From: Clostridium sp. UBA1056
GTDB taxonomy: Bacteria > Bacillota > Clostridia > Clostridiales > Clostridiaceae
Length of the DNA: 64,000 nucleotides
Reading direction: 5' to 3'
Assembly (NCBI GenBank): GCA_002316385.1
Contig: DCDL01000024.1
Span: 62,001 to 126,000 of the forward strand
Shown: positions 49,534 through 57,964 of the stretch, piece after piece
Position numbering within the stretch: the first letter of the stretch is position 1
How the letters are laid out: the number at the start of each line of letters is the position of its first letter
The notes under the pieces: model-generated
Databases searched by the model: none
Seen by the model: the letters and a program-made list of their open reading frames with translations, nothing else
What the model was told of the DNA's origin: nothing
Made by a program: the position numbers and the translations under genes

Positions 49534-50785
49534 TTTAAATATAAATTCGAAAGTGTTTAATCCTATATATCTTAAATATCAATTAAAGAATAATAACAGA
49601 TATCAGATTTACTTTGGAGGTTCTTCTTCAGGTAAATCTTTTTCTTTGGCCCAAAGAACTGTATTAGATGTAATACAAGGCGAAAGGAATTATCTCATAG
49701 TAAGAAATGTACAAAGTACTATTAAGAGATCATGTCTTAATGAAATAACCAAGGCTATAAGTAATCTTAAAATGAGTGAATACTTTGAAGTAAACAAAAC
49801 TGATATGATAATCACTTGTAAGCTCAATAAAAAGCAAATATTATTTTGTGGTCTTGATGATGTTGAAAAGATAAAATCTATAACTCCTATAGATGGTGTT
49901 ATAACTGATATATGGGTTGAGGAAGCAACTGAAACAGAATATAAAGCAGTAAAGCAGCTAGATAAAAGACTGAGAGGAAGAAGTAAGGTTACAAAGAGGT
50001 TAACATTAAGCTTTAACCCTATTTTAAAGGACCATTGGCTATATAGTGGATACTTTGATATATGGGAAGATGATAAACAGTATGTAGAAAAGGATAATGT
50101 ATCAATACTTAAAACTACATACAAAGATAATAAGTTCTTAACTAAAGATGATATTGAAGCATTAGAGAATGAATCAGACCCATATTATTATGAAGTTTAC
50201 ACATTAGGTAACTGGGGAGTACTTGGAGCAGTTATATTTAAGAATTGGAAAGTACAGAGTTTTGATGATATAGAAAGCACCTTTGATAATTATAGACATG
50301 GAGTAGACTGGGGATTTGCTGAGGATCCTTTTGCATATATAAAATCTCATTATGATAAAAGGAAATCCAAGCTTTATATATGTGATGAAATTGAAGCAGT
50401 TGGCTTATTGAATGAAGAGTCAGCTCCTATGGTTAGAGAAAAAGCAGGACATAGTAGAGTTATATGTGATAGTGCAGAGCCTAAGTCAGTCAGTCAATTT
50501 AAAAGCTTAAGAGTTAATGCTAAAGCAGCAAAGAAAGGACCAGGGAGTATTGAATTTGGTATTAAGTTTCTACAAAGCTTAGAAATAGTAATACATCCAA
50601 GATGCCAAAGCTTTAAGAATGAAGTTAGCAAGTACAAATATAAAGAAGATAAGAATGGTAATGTACTTCCTATACCAGTAGATAAGGATAATCACTTAAT
50701 TGATGCACTTAGGTATAGTTTAGAAGATGATATGACTAATACAAAAGTCAAAGTTAGAAGTAAAGCAAAGATAGGATTAAGGTAG
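49523..50785 (+). CDS. terL: Terminase large subunit, PBSX type
   Basis: This 420-residue ATPase-nuclease packages phage DNA. The Walker A-like motif is FGGSSSGKSFSLAQR, Walker B-like DIWVEEATE follows, and the C-terminal RNase H-like nuclease domain shows GVDWGFAEDPFA, ICDSAEPKS and IDALRYSLED. ATG 49523 is most plausible (GGTGATG upstream), with three more upstream starts possible. It overlaps the small subunit by 11 bases. Confidence 0.95.
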   Translation: MGINLNINSKVFNPIYLKYQLKNNNRYQIYFGGSSSGKSFSLAQRTVLDVIQGERNYLIVRNVQSTIKRSCLNEITKAISNLKMSEYFEVNKTDMIITCKLNKKQILFCGLDDVEKIKSITPIDGVITDIWVEEATETEYKAVKQLDKRLRGRSKVTKRLTLSFNPILKDHWLYSGYFDIWEDDKQYVEKDNVSILKTTYKDNKFLTKDDIEALENESDPYYYEVYTLGNWGVLGAVIFKNWKVQSFDDIESTFDNYRHGVDWGFAEDPFAYIKSHYDKRKSKLYICDEIEAVGLLNEESAPMVREKAGHSRVICDSAEPKSVSQFKSLRVNAKAAKKGPGSIEFGIKFLQSLEIVIHPRCQSFKNEVSKYKYKEDKNGNVLPIPVDKDNHLIDALRYSLEDDMTNTKVKVRSKAKIGLR

Positions 50786-50796
50786 GTGAAATAGTA

Positions 50797-52218
50797 ATGG
50801 CAATTTTAAAAGACAGAGATTTATTAAATGAAGATGGAAGTATTCCAGATGAATTACTAGCAAAGTGCATATCTAATCATAGCGCAATGCTGGACAGGTA
50901 TAATCTCTTAAATAAATATTATGATGGAGAACATAAGATATTAGGGAGAACACTATCAAGTGATTTATTGCCTAATAATAAAATAGTAGCTAATCATGCT
51001 GAGTATATTACAGATATGACAACAGGGTATGTATTTGGTACACCTATAACGTACTCAGGTGATGGCGCTGATGAACTTAATGACATATTCATAACAATAG
51101 ATGAGGATAGCCATAATAATGAACTAGCGCTAGATATGAGTATTATGGGAATAGGTTATGAGTTGTTATTCATGAATGATGATGAAATTCCATTCCCTGA
51201 GTTAGCAGTAAGTAGTCCATTAAATAGTTTTCTTGTATGTGATACAACAGTAAAACAAAAGCCTTTGTTTGGAGTAACTTACTTTGAAAAGCGAGATATT
51301 GAGGACCAAATAAAAGGCTATGATGTTAATGTTTATACTGAAGATAAAGTATATCACTATTTTACACAGGATATAAGCAGTAAGGCATTTGAGTTAAAGG
51401 ATGAAGAAGAACATTACTTTAATGGAATACCGCTTATTGAATATAAAAATAATAAAAAGCTTAGAGGTGACTTTGAAGGAGTTATTACCCTTATAGATGC
51501 TTATAACCTTTTACAATCTGATAGGATAAATGATAAAGAACAGGTTGTTGATGCATTACTTGCGGTTATAGGTGCTTCATTAGGTGATGATGAAGAGGAG
51601 AAGATTAAAACAGGAAGATTACTTAAAGAATTAAAGATTCTAGAGCTTGATGAAGGTGGAGATGCTAAGTGGTTAGTTAAGAATCTTAATGAAACTGAAA
51701 TAGAAGTACTTAAAAGAGCATTGAAAGATGATATTCACGAATTTAGTAAAACCCCATGCTTAACTGATGAAAACTTCGTGGGCAATGCTTCAGGTATTGC
51801 TATGAAGTACAAGCTATTGGGCTTTGAACAGTTAGGAAAAACAAAAGAAAGATACTTTAAACAAGGATTAAGGCAAAGATTAAAACTTATGTCTAATATA
51901 GAGAATATAAGAGCTAAGAACATTGATTCTAGCAATATAGATATAGCTATGAAAAGAAGTCTTCCAGTAGATGATGAATTAATGGCTAGAATAGCACAAG
52001 AAACAGATGGATTTATTTCATGGGAAACTAGAGTAAAAAGGTTTGATGGTGAAATAGATATTGAAGAAGAAAGAAAAAGGCTTGAAGAAGAGAAGAAAAA
52101 GAATATAGAGCAACAGCAAGAAGCCTTTGGTAGCTATGACTTTAAAACTAGTCAACAAAATATAAGCAAAGATGATAAATCTACTGTAAAAGATGGTGAG
52201 GTAGATGAAAAAGAATAA
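50797..52218 (+). CDS. Phage portal protein, SPP1 gp6 family
   Basis: The 473-residue protein forms the dodecameric portal through which DNA enters the head. SPP1-like features are NHAEYITDMTTGYVFGTPITY and PLIEYKNNKKLRGDFEGVIT, then ASGIAMKYKLLGFEQLGKTKE. A charged C-terminal tail follows. It overlaps the head morphogenesis gene by 14 bases. Confidence 0.93.
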   Translation: MAILKDRDLLNEDGSIPDELLAKCISNHSAMLDRYNLLNKYYDGEHKILGRTLSSDLLPNNKIVANHAEYITDMTTGYVFGTPITYSGDGADELNDIFITIDEDSHNNELALDMSIMGIGYELLFMNDDEIPFPELAVSSPLNSFLVCDTTVKQKPLFGVTYFEKRDIEDQIKGYDVNVYTEDKVYHYFTQDISSKAFELKDEEEHYFNGIPLIEYKNNKKLRGDFEGVITLIDAYNLLQSDRINDKEQVVDALLAVIGASLGDDEEEKIKTGRLLKELKILELDEGGDAKWLVKNLNETEIEVLKRALKDDIHEFSKTPCLTDENFVGNASGIAMKYKLLGFEQLGKTKERYFKQGLRQRLKLMSNIENIRAKNIDSSNIDIAMKRSLPVDDELMARIAQETDGFISWETRVKRFDGEIDIEEERKRLEEEKKKNIEQQQEAFGSYDFKTSQQNISKDDKSTVKDGEVDEKE

Positions 52219-53797
52219 TTCCTATTGGAGTGATAGAGCTAACTTAAGGATGGCATCTTATCATAAAGATAGTGATGAAACTATTAATAAAATTAGCAAT
52301 GCTTATGATAAAGCTATGAAAGATATAAATGAGGACATAAATAAAATATTCTTTAAGTTCCAGAGTGATAGTGGATTAAGTATAGCAGAGACTAAAGAAC
52401 TACTTAATAGTAAAATACCTACAAAGGAATTAGAAAGCATTAGAAGTAAAATTAATGGTATTGAAGATAAGGAATTAAAGAGGTCATTAATGGCGCAGAT
52501 TAATGCTAATGCCTATAAAGCTAGAATGACAAGATTAGAAGCATTAAAAGAGAGCATTTATATTAATACTAAGTTAGCAGCAGATGTAGAGATAAATAAA
52601 AGTACTAAACTATATACAGATAATATAGAGAAAGCCTATTACACTAACCTATTTGACATTCAAAAAGGATTAGGGATAGGCTTTAATGTTGCTCAAATGC
52701 CATTAGGAACTATACAAGAGATACTTAAGAATAATTGGAACAACAAACATTATAGTGAAAGAGTATGGGGCAATAGTGAAGTATTAGCACAAAAGCTAGA
52801 AGAAGTAATAACTAGTGGCTTAATGAGTGGTAAAAGCTCCAGAAGAATGGCACAAGAGCTACAAGACATGACTGACTATGGTAAGTCTGCAGCGGAAAGA
52901 CTAGTAAGAACAGAGACAACTTATGTTACTAATATGGCTGAATTAGAAAGCTATAAAGAACTAGGTATTGATAAATATATATTTCTTGCTACCTTGGATT
53001 TAAGAACTTCGCCAATGTGTAGAGAGTATGATGGTAAAATTATTGAAGTATTCAAAGGAATATCTGGAGTAAATTTACCTCCGTTGCATCCATATTGTAG
53101 AAGTACAACAAGGGCATACTTTAAGAATATGGAAAGGGAAAGACTACAAAGAAGAGCAAGAGATCCAGAGACAGGAAAGACTTATACAGTGCATGGAGAT
53201 ATGAATTATCAAGAATGGTATGATAGGTTTGTAGTTGATAAGTATGGTAAAGATAAAACAGAAGTATTTGAGAAGATGATAAAGAATAAATCTTCTGATA
53301 GAAAACAATTCAATGAATTTAAAGAGGTTCTAGGAAAAGATTCTCCAAAGATATTGAAGGACTTCCAGGACTTGAAGTATAATGATATTAAGGAATGGGA
53401 ATTAATTAAGGATTATGTAAAATCAAGAGAAAGTAATATGATCTCTGTATTTAGCTCTTTTAGAGACTTCAAAAAATATAAAAATATTATTGATGTAGAA
53501 ATTATAGGTGTAACAACCTCAGATGGAATTAAAATAAAGTCACAAAGCAAGCATTTTGTAGAAAGAGTACTTGGAACATCTTACGATCCAGATAAGGAGA
53601 GACCAAGAGATGGTGTTGAAGTGGAAATTATAAAAGATACATTGATTAATCCATTAAAAGTAAAAGAAGAGCGCCACAAGAATAGTTTTAAGTATATTGG
53701 AGAAAAAGTTACAATTACTGTTAATCCAGACACTGGGAACTTGATTCAATGTAATCCAACAGATAGTGATTTAGTAAGGAGATTGAAAAATGTATAG
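52205..53797 (+). CDS. MuF/SPP1 gp7-type head protein with C-terminal PBECR nuclease-like domain
   Basis: The first about 325 residues are a minor head protein (MuF domain: ERLVRTETTYVTNMAELESY, LDLRTSPMCREYDGKIIEV, PPLHPYCRSTTRAYF). The last about 105 residues, after a linker, look like a PBECR (phage barnase-EndoU-colicin E5/D-RelE-like) RNase domain: QSKHFVERVLG with a candidate histidine and SFKYIGEKVTITVNPDTGNL. Polymorphic MuF toxins of this layout are known, and the protein may be injected with DNA. The next gene overlaps by eight bases and is an immunity candidate. Toxicity itself is inferred. Confidence 0.85.
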   Translation: MKKNNSYWSDRANLRMASYHKDSDETINKISNAYDKAMKDINEDINKIFFKFQSDSGLSIAETKELLNSKIPTKELESIRSKINGIEDKELKRSLMAQINANAYKARMTRLEALKESIYINTKLAADVEINKSTKLYTDNIEKAYYTNLFDIQKGLGIGFNVAQMPLGTIQEILKNNWNNKHYSERVWGNSEVLAQKLEEVITSGLMSGKSSRRMAQELQDMTDYGKSAAERLVRTETTYVTNMAELESYKELGIDKYIFLATLDLRTSPMCREYDGKIIEVFKGISGVNLPPLHPYCRSTTRAYFKNMERERLQRRARDPETGKTYTVHGDMNYQEWYDRFVVDKYGKDKTEVFEKMIKNKSSDRKQFNEFKEVLGKDSPKILKDFQDLKYNDIKEWELIKDYVKSRESNMISVFSSFRDFKKYKNIIDVEIIGVTTSDGIKIKSQSKHFVERVLGTSYDPDKERPRDGVEVEIIKDTLINPLKVKEERHKNSFKYIGEKVTITVNPDTGNLIQCNPTDSDLVRRLKNV

Positions 53798-54056
53798 AAT
53801 TAGGTTTAAACAAGAATTATATAGCTATATGATAAATATTCTAACTGACGAATTAAAAAATAAAATAGAAAATATTGAATATAAAGATGATGTTGTTTAT
53901 TTAAATATAGATGTTGATACAAAGCTGGATATAATGGAATATGTAGAGGATAAGCAATTAGAAATTGGATTTGTTAATGAAGATTACCTAAATGAAGACG
54001 GTAAGAAGCTCCAAATGATATATGATATAATATACAATCAGACTAATAGCCAGTAA
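53790..54056 (+). CDS. Candidate immunity or partner protein for the PBECR domain
   Basis: This acidic 88-residue protein (ELKNKIENIEYKDDVVYLNI, KLDIMEYVEDKQLEIGF) has no recognised family. It starts eight bases before the stop of the MuF-PBECR gene and is followed by a terminator. Small acidic overlapping partners are typical immunity proteins for nucleases, so that role is suggested, but only from context. Confidence 0.55.
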   Translation: MYRIRFKQELYSYMINILTDELKNKIENIEYKDDVVYLNIDVDTKLDIMEYVEDKQLEIGFVNEDYLNEDGKKLQMIYDIIYNQTNSQ

Positions 54057-54092
54057 AAGCACTTACTTAAGGTTTAAAGGTAGGTGCTTTTA
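54056..54092 (+). terminator. Terminator 1 of the accessory island
   Basis: AAAGCACTTAC pairs with GTAGGTGCTTT (54056-54066 with 54080-54090). The T-run is short. Confidence 0.6.
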
Positions 54093-54147
54093 TAATCCCT
54101 GTTTTTAGTATATTATTATATTAGTAGTAATATATGGAGGGGTACAA

Positions 54148-54570
54148 ATGGGATTATTTGATTCTGCAGAAGAAAGAGCAAGAAAGAAAAAACTTAAAGA
54201 AGAAGAGAAGGAACGAAAAAGAAAAGAATATGAAAGAATAATGGCTTCAAATCCAGAAGTAACTATAAAAGTTAATACTAAAACAAATACAAAGACTAGT
54301 GCACAGAAAGAGTTGGAGTATAAGAGAATAATGGTCTCAAATCCGACAGTTAGTACAGTAACACAATCAAGTACTATTGATAATACAGTTCGTTGTCCTA
54401 AGTGTGGAAGTACATCTCTTTCAGCTGATAAGAAAGGATTTAGCTTAGCTAAAGGAGCGGCAGGAGTATTTCTTGCAGGACCATATGGAGCAGTTGCAGC
54501 AGGGCATGGAAAAAATAAAGTTCTTGTAACCTGCTTAAATTGTGGAAAGCAATGGAAGCCAGGTAAATAA
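54148..54570 (+). CDS. Zinc-ribbon protein with glycine-rich segment
   Basis: The 140-residue protein starts with a very charged helix (ERARKKKLKEEEKERKRKEY) and contains two copies of a KRIMxSNP-like segment. The C-terminal half is a zinc ribbon (RCPKCGSTSLSADKKG, then VTCLNCGKQW) interrupted by a glycine/alanine-rich stretch (KGAAGVFLAGPYGAVAAGHG) that may touch membrane. It lies between two terminators, as an accessory gene. Function unknown. Confidence 0.7.
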   Translation: MGLFDSAEERARKKKLKEEEKERKRKEYERIMASNPEVTIKVNTKTNTKTSAQKELEYKRIMVSNPTVSTVTQSSTIDNTVRCPKCGSTSLSADKKGFSLAKGAAGVFLAGPYGAVAAGHGKNKVLVTCLNCGKQWKPGK

Positions 54571-54585
54571 AATATAAAAGTTATT

Positions 54586-54615
54586 AAGCACTTACTTATG
54601 TGGGTGCTTTTATTA
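54586..54615 (+). terminator. Terminator 2 of the accessory island
   Basis: AAGCACTTAC pairs with GTGGGTGCTT (54586-54595 with 54600-54609), with T-rich flank. Confidence 0.65.
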
Positions 54616-54643
54616 TGTTTAAAATTAAGGAGGAATATTAAAA

Positions 54644-55030
54644 ATGAGAGAATTAAATACAATTCAAAAGAAAGAAAAATTAAACAAAGTATTTGCAGTT
54701 GATGAGGTTGGTCCAGGAGGTGCTAATCATAGATATATAGTATGTAAACACGAAGAAACTTCATGGTGTAATGGAAATAACTCAGAAGGAGTATATGAAG
54801 ATATTCAATTTCAGTGTGGACCAAGAAAAGAAGAAAACAGTAAACATGGTCTAATTGATAGTGATTTACTGGAAATAGTAAGAGATAGGCTAAAGGCTTT
54901 TCAAGCTGGACCATTTGCAAGCGAATATAATGAGCATGCATTAAAGCATATAGAAGAAGCATTATATTGTATGAATGCTAGAGTTGAAGATAGGATAAAA
55001 AGAAATGTTCTAGGAAGGAATGAAAAGTAA
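54644..55030 (+). CDS. Acb2/Tad1-like protein, predicted cyclic-nucleotide sponge
   Basis: The 128-residue protein matches the pattern of the Acb2/Tad1-type phage family. The N-terminal part has VDEVGPGGANHRYIV, the middle IQFQCGPRKEENSKHGLID, and the C-terminal helical hairpin RLKAFQAGPFASEYNEHALK, HIEEALYCMNARVEDRIKRN. Tad1 proteins bind gcADPR-type signals of Thoeris, and relatives bind CBASS cyclic nucleotides, so this would be an anti-defence protein. The fit is from remembered family motifs, not a search. It has an AAGGAGG site and sits between terminators. Confidence 0.75.
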   Translation: MRELNTIQKKEKLNKVFAVDEVGPGGANHRYIVCKHEETSWCNGNNSEGVYEDIQFQCGPRKEENSKHGLIDSDLLEIVRDRLKAFQAGPFASEYNEHALKHIEEALYCMNARVEDRIKRNVLGRNEK

Positions 55031-55032
55031 TT

Positions 55033-55062
55033 AAGCCTTGGGAAACTAAGGCTTTTTATTAT
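55033..55062 (+). terminator. Terminator 3 of the accessory island
   Basis: AAGCCTT pairs with AAGGCTT (55033-55039 with 55048-55054) and is followed by TTTTATTAT. Confidence 0.65.
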
Positions 55063-55081
55063 GCTTAAATGAGGTGATAAA

Positions 55082-55156
55082 ATGAAAATTTGTCCTGTTT
55101 GTGGAACAACATTTAATGGACCACGTTGCCCTAGATGTGGTTACTGTCCTACATGA
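55082..55156 (+). CDS. 24-residue zinc-ribbon microprotein
   Basis: ATG 55082 follows GAGGTGATAA and opens MKICPVCGTTFNGPRCPRCG then YCPT and a stop. The two CPxCG knuckles (CPVC, CPRC) could bind one zinc ion and would make a mini ribbon. It lies between terminators 3 and 4. Its brevity limits confidence, but the motif is too clear to be chance. Confidence 0.6.
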   Translation: MKICPVCGTTFNGPRCPRCGYCPT

Positions 55157-55167
55157 AGTGATTAATT

Positions 55168-55192
55168 AAGGCTAGTATAGCCTTTTTATTAT
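55168..55192 (+). terminator. Terminator 4 of the accessory island
   Basis: AAGGCT pairs with AGCCTT (55168-55173 with 55179-55184), followed by TTTTATTAT. Confidence 0.6.
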
Positions 55193-55275
55193 GCCCTTAG
55201 CAAGGCTTTAAAAGGCTAGAATAAAATATTTGAACGATATGGGGCAATAGCAATGTATCGGGCAAGGAGGATAAT

Positions 55276-55932
55276 ATGAATAAAAAACTATTAATAAACT
55301 TAGGTCTATGTGGTAGAGGAGTTATGTTTATGGCACCGGATGCAGGTGGCTCTACTGGAAATGGTGATACTGGAACAGATACTATTGGTACAGAGGGAAC
55401 CGAAGCAAGTGGAGATGAACAAAATGGGACAAAGAGTTTTGATGATGTCTTAAAAGATAAGTCTTATCAAAGCGAATTTGATAAGAGAATATCTAAAGCT
55501 CTGGAAACTGCAAAGTCTAAGTGGGAAGCAGACTATAACAGTAAGCTAGAAACTGCTAAAACAGAGGCAGAGAAGTTAGCTAAGATGAATGCTGATGAAA
55601 AGGCAAAGTATGCAGAGGAAAAAAGAATTGCAGAACTAGTAAAGAGAGAAAAAGACATAACCACTAGAGAATTAAAGACTCAAGCCTATGAAACTCTAGC
55701 AGAGAAAGGTATCTTAGGAGACACTGCTAAGGAAATTACAGAGGTACTTAATTACAATGATGCAGAAACTTGCAGTAAGTCTATAGATGCAATAGTAAAA
55801 GCAATAAACTCTGGAATAGAAAGAGGAGTAAATGAAAAGTTAAGAGGAGGGTTACCTCCTAAAAGTGGACAAGGAAATAATAATCAATCAACATTTGGAT
55901 TTAATTTTACAGGTGTAAGAGGGAAAAAATAA
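55276..55932 (+). CDS. Capsid scaffolding protein (DUF4355-like)
   Basis: The 218-residue protein has a Gly/Thr-rich N-terminus and a central coiled coil rich in Lys/Glu/Ala (about residues 75-130). A C-terminal Gly/Asn-rich tail precedes the capsid gene, as in DUF4355 phage scaffolds. It helps capsid assembly and is absent from the mature head. AAGGAGG precedes the ATG. Confidence 0.85.
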   Translation: MNKKLLINLGLCGRGVMFMAPDAGGSTGNGDTGTDTIGTEGTEASGDEQNGTKSFDDVLKDKSYQSEFDKRISKALETAKSKWEADYNSKLETAKTEAEKLAKMNADEKAKYAEEKRIAELVKREKDITTRELKTQAYETLAEKGILGDTAKEITEVLNYNDAETCSKSIDAIVKAINSGIERGVNEKLRGGLPPKSGQGNNNQSTFGFNFTGVRGKK

Positions 55933-55955
55933 TAAAAAGAAAGAAGGAATGTTAA

Positions 55956-56834
55956 ATGGCAGCATTAAATTATGCAGAACAATATTCAAAGGAACTAGCT
56001 CAGGCTTACCCATATGTGCTTTATAGTGGAGCACTATGGAATACTGAAAATTCTACTAAGTATAGAGTGGTAGATGCAAAGACTATACAAATTCCATCTA
56101 TTAGCGTAGGTGGCAGAACTAATGGTAATAGAGATACCATAGGAGGATTTTCAAGAAACTTTGATAATGCATGGGAAACTAAAACATTAAAAAACCATAG
56201 ACAATGGAGTACGTTAGCACACCCTAAGGATATTAATGATACTAACCAGGTAGTGTCTATAGCAAATATTACAAAAGTAATGAATGAAGAAGAGAAGTTT
56301 CCAGAAATGGATTGTTATATTTTTTCCACTATTTATCAATTAAGAAATGCACAAAAGGCTATAACTCCACTTTCAGCTGACTTAACAGTTAATGATGTAC
56401 TAGATAAGTTTGATGAAATGATGGATGAAATGGATGAGGCTAGGGTTCCTGCAGCTGGAAGGATTTTATATTGTGATACTTTTACTAAGACATTAATAAC
56501 TAAAGCTATTGCTATAGTAAGAGGCAATGGAGATAAGAAGTTAGTAAGAGACGTAGAAAGATTAGAAGAAGTTACTATTACTTCTGTTCCAACTAACCTA
56601 TTAAAAACTAAATATACATTTGCAACAGGATATTCACCAGCAGTAGGTGCATTAGATATTAAGATGTTACTAGTACATCCATCATCAATATTACCTATAG
56701 TATCATATGAATTTGCACAGTTAGAATCACCAAGCGCTATGTCTCAAGGTAAGTATGTGTATTTTGAGGAGTCTTTTGAGGATGTATTTATTTTAAATAA
56801 AAGAGTAGATGCAATACAAATAGTTGTTAAGTAG
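55956..56834 (+). CDS. Major capsid protein
   Basis: This 292-residue protein is predicted to be the HK97-fold shell subunit, because it follows the scaffold gene and precedes the connector genes. It starts ALNYAEQYSKELAQAYPYVL and shows DTIGGFSRNFDNAWETKTLK, then KNHRQWSTLAHPKDIND. It is smaller than typical HK97 capsids but usual for the P22/SPP1-like clostridial siphophages. No N-terminal delta domain is seen. Confidence 0.85.
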   Translation: MAALNYAEQYSKELAQAYPYVLYSGALWNTENSTKYRVVDAKTIQIPSISVGGRTNGNRDTIGGFSRNFDNAWETKTLKNHRQWSTLAHPKDINDTNQVVSIANITKVMNEEEKFPEMDCYIFSTIYQLRNAQKAITPLSADLTVNDVLDKFDEMMDEMDEARVPAAGRILYCDTFTKTLITKAIAIVRGNGDKKLVRDVERLEEVTITSVPTNLLKTKYTFATGYSPAVGALDIKMLLVHPSSILPIVSYEFAQLESPSAMSQGKYVYFEESFEDVFILNKRVDAIQIVVK

Positions 56835-56835
56835 A

Positions 56836-56862
56836 GGAAGGGATACCATCCTCTATATTGTG
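56836..56862 (+). other. Intercistronic hairpin after the capsid gene
   Basis: The stop region AGAGGA can pair with TCCTCT over a short stem around the GGGATACC core. No T-run follows. Such weak hairpins after the capsid gene may stabilise its mRNA. Confidence 0.35.
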
Positions 56863-56877
56863 AATTGAGGTGCTAGT

Positions 56878-57174
56878 ATGACACAGCTAGAAAAAATAAA
56901 AATAAGAATACCTGATGCAAATGATGATTTACTCAATCAACTTCTTGAAGATAGTGAAGCTGATATATTGGACTACACTAATAGAAATGTACTATTGCCT
57001 AAAATGAAAGGATTACAAAGAGAATTAGCCATTGTTTACTATAATCGTATGGGGAGTGAAGGAGAAGCTTCCAGAAGCGAGGGTGGTATATCTGTTAGCT
57101 ATGAAATGCCTGAAGGAATTAAGAATAGGCTTAAAGCTTTTAGAAGGCTTAAGGCGGTGGGTATCTGCAAATGA
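56878..57174 (+). CDS. Head-tail connector protein (gp6-like)
   Basis: The 98-residue helical protein resembles phage connector/DNA-packaging proteins (KIKIRIPDANDDLLNQLLED, VYYNRMGSEGEASRSEGGIS). It would join the portal to the tail. It directly follows the capsid gene and overlaps the next gene by four bases. Confidence 0.75.
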   Translation: MTQLEKIKIRIPDANDDLLNQLLEDSEADILDYTNRNVLLPKMKGLQRELAIVYYNRMGSEGEASRSEGGISVSYEMPEGIKNRLKAFRRLKAVGICK

Positions 57175-57485
57175 AAATAAAAAATAAAAAGATTTATTAT
57201 CTTAAAAGGAAAACGCTTATAGAAGACGGTGAAGGTGGTAAGTATCCAGGATACTCTAATCCAATAGAAATAAAGGCCAATATAAGCCCTGCATCTGGAA
57301 GATTACAAGCTGAAATTTATGGACAGAGGCTGAATTACATCTTAAATATGCTATATGATGGACCACAAACTATAAATGAAGATGATGGAATTTGCGTCTA
57401 TGTTTCTAAGGATATGGAGCCAGACTATAAGGTTATATCTATTAAAAGGTATAGCCACTTGTTTATTGAATTGGAGAAGATATAG
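57171..57485 (+). CDS. Head closure/adaptor protein
   Basis: The 104-residue beta-rich protein (KRKTLIEDGEGGKYPGYSNP, ISPASGRLQAEIYGQRLNYI) fits the head-closure position between the connector and the gp10-like protein. Identification is mainly by gene order. Confidence 0.6.
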   Translation: MKIKNKKIYYLKRKTLIEDGEGGKYPGYSNPIEIKANISPASGRLQAEIYGQRLNYILNMLYDGPQTINEDDGICVYVSKDMEPDYKVISIKRYSHLFIELEKI

Positions 57486-57487
57486 AA

Positions 57488-57964
57488 ATGGGCGGGAGTA
57501 TTGAAGGATTAGATAGCCTTCTTAAAAAGTTATCCAAACTAGGTGGGAATGTAGAAGAAACATTATATAAGAGCATAGATAGGCAATCCAAATTAGTGCA
57601 GGGTGATGCAAAAGACTTATGTGATGTTGATACTGGAGATTTAAGAAATAGCATCAAAACAGAAACAAAAATTAAGGGAGATAAGATAGTAGGTAGTATA
57701 TTTACTAATTCAGACCATGGGCCATATGTTGAATTTGGAACTGGCAAAAAAGGAGAAGCTTCTGGTGGAGATAAGTATCCTGGCCCAATATCTTATAAAC
57801 AAGATAAATGGTTAGTTAATATTCCGGATGTGGGTCCAAGATGGATTGAGGGACAACCAGCGCAACCGTTTATGTATCCAGCCTTAAAGAATAATGAAGA
57901 AAGAATACTAGAAAATATAAAAAAAGATATAAAAAAAGAGATAAGGGAGTTAGCTAGAAGATGA
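57488..57964 (+). CDS. HK97 gp10-like tail-component protein
   Basis: The 158-residue protein matches the gp10 family. It has an N-terminal helix (GLDSLLKKLSKLGGNVEETL) and QGDAKDLCDVDTGDLRNSIK, then GPYVEFGTGK and a QPAQPFMYPALKNNEERILE tail. It takes part in head-tail joining or tail completion. It overlaps the next gene by four bases. Confidence 0.85.
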   Translation: MGGSIEGLDSLLKKLSKLGGNVEETLYKSIDRQSKLVQGDAKDLCDVDTGDLRNSIKTETKIKGDKIVGSIFTNSDHGPYVEFGTGKKGEASGGDKYPGPISYKQDKWLVNIPDVGPRWIEGQPAQPFMYPALKNNEERILENIKKDIKKEIRELARR

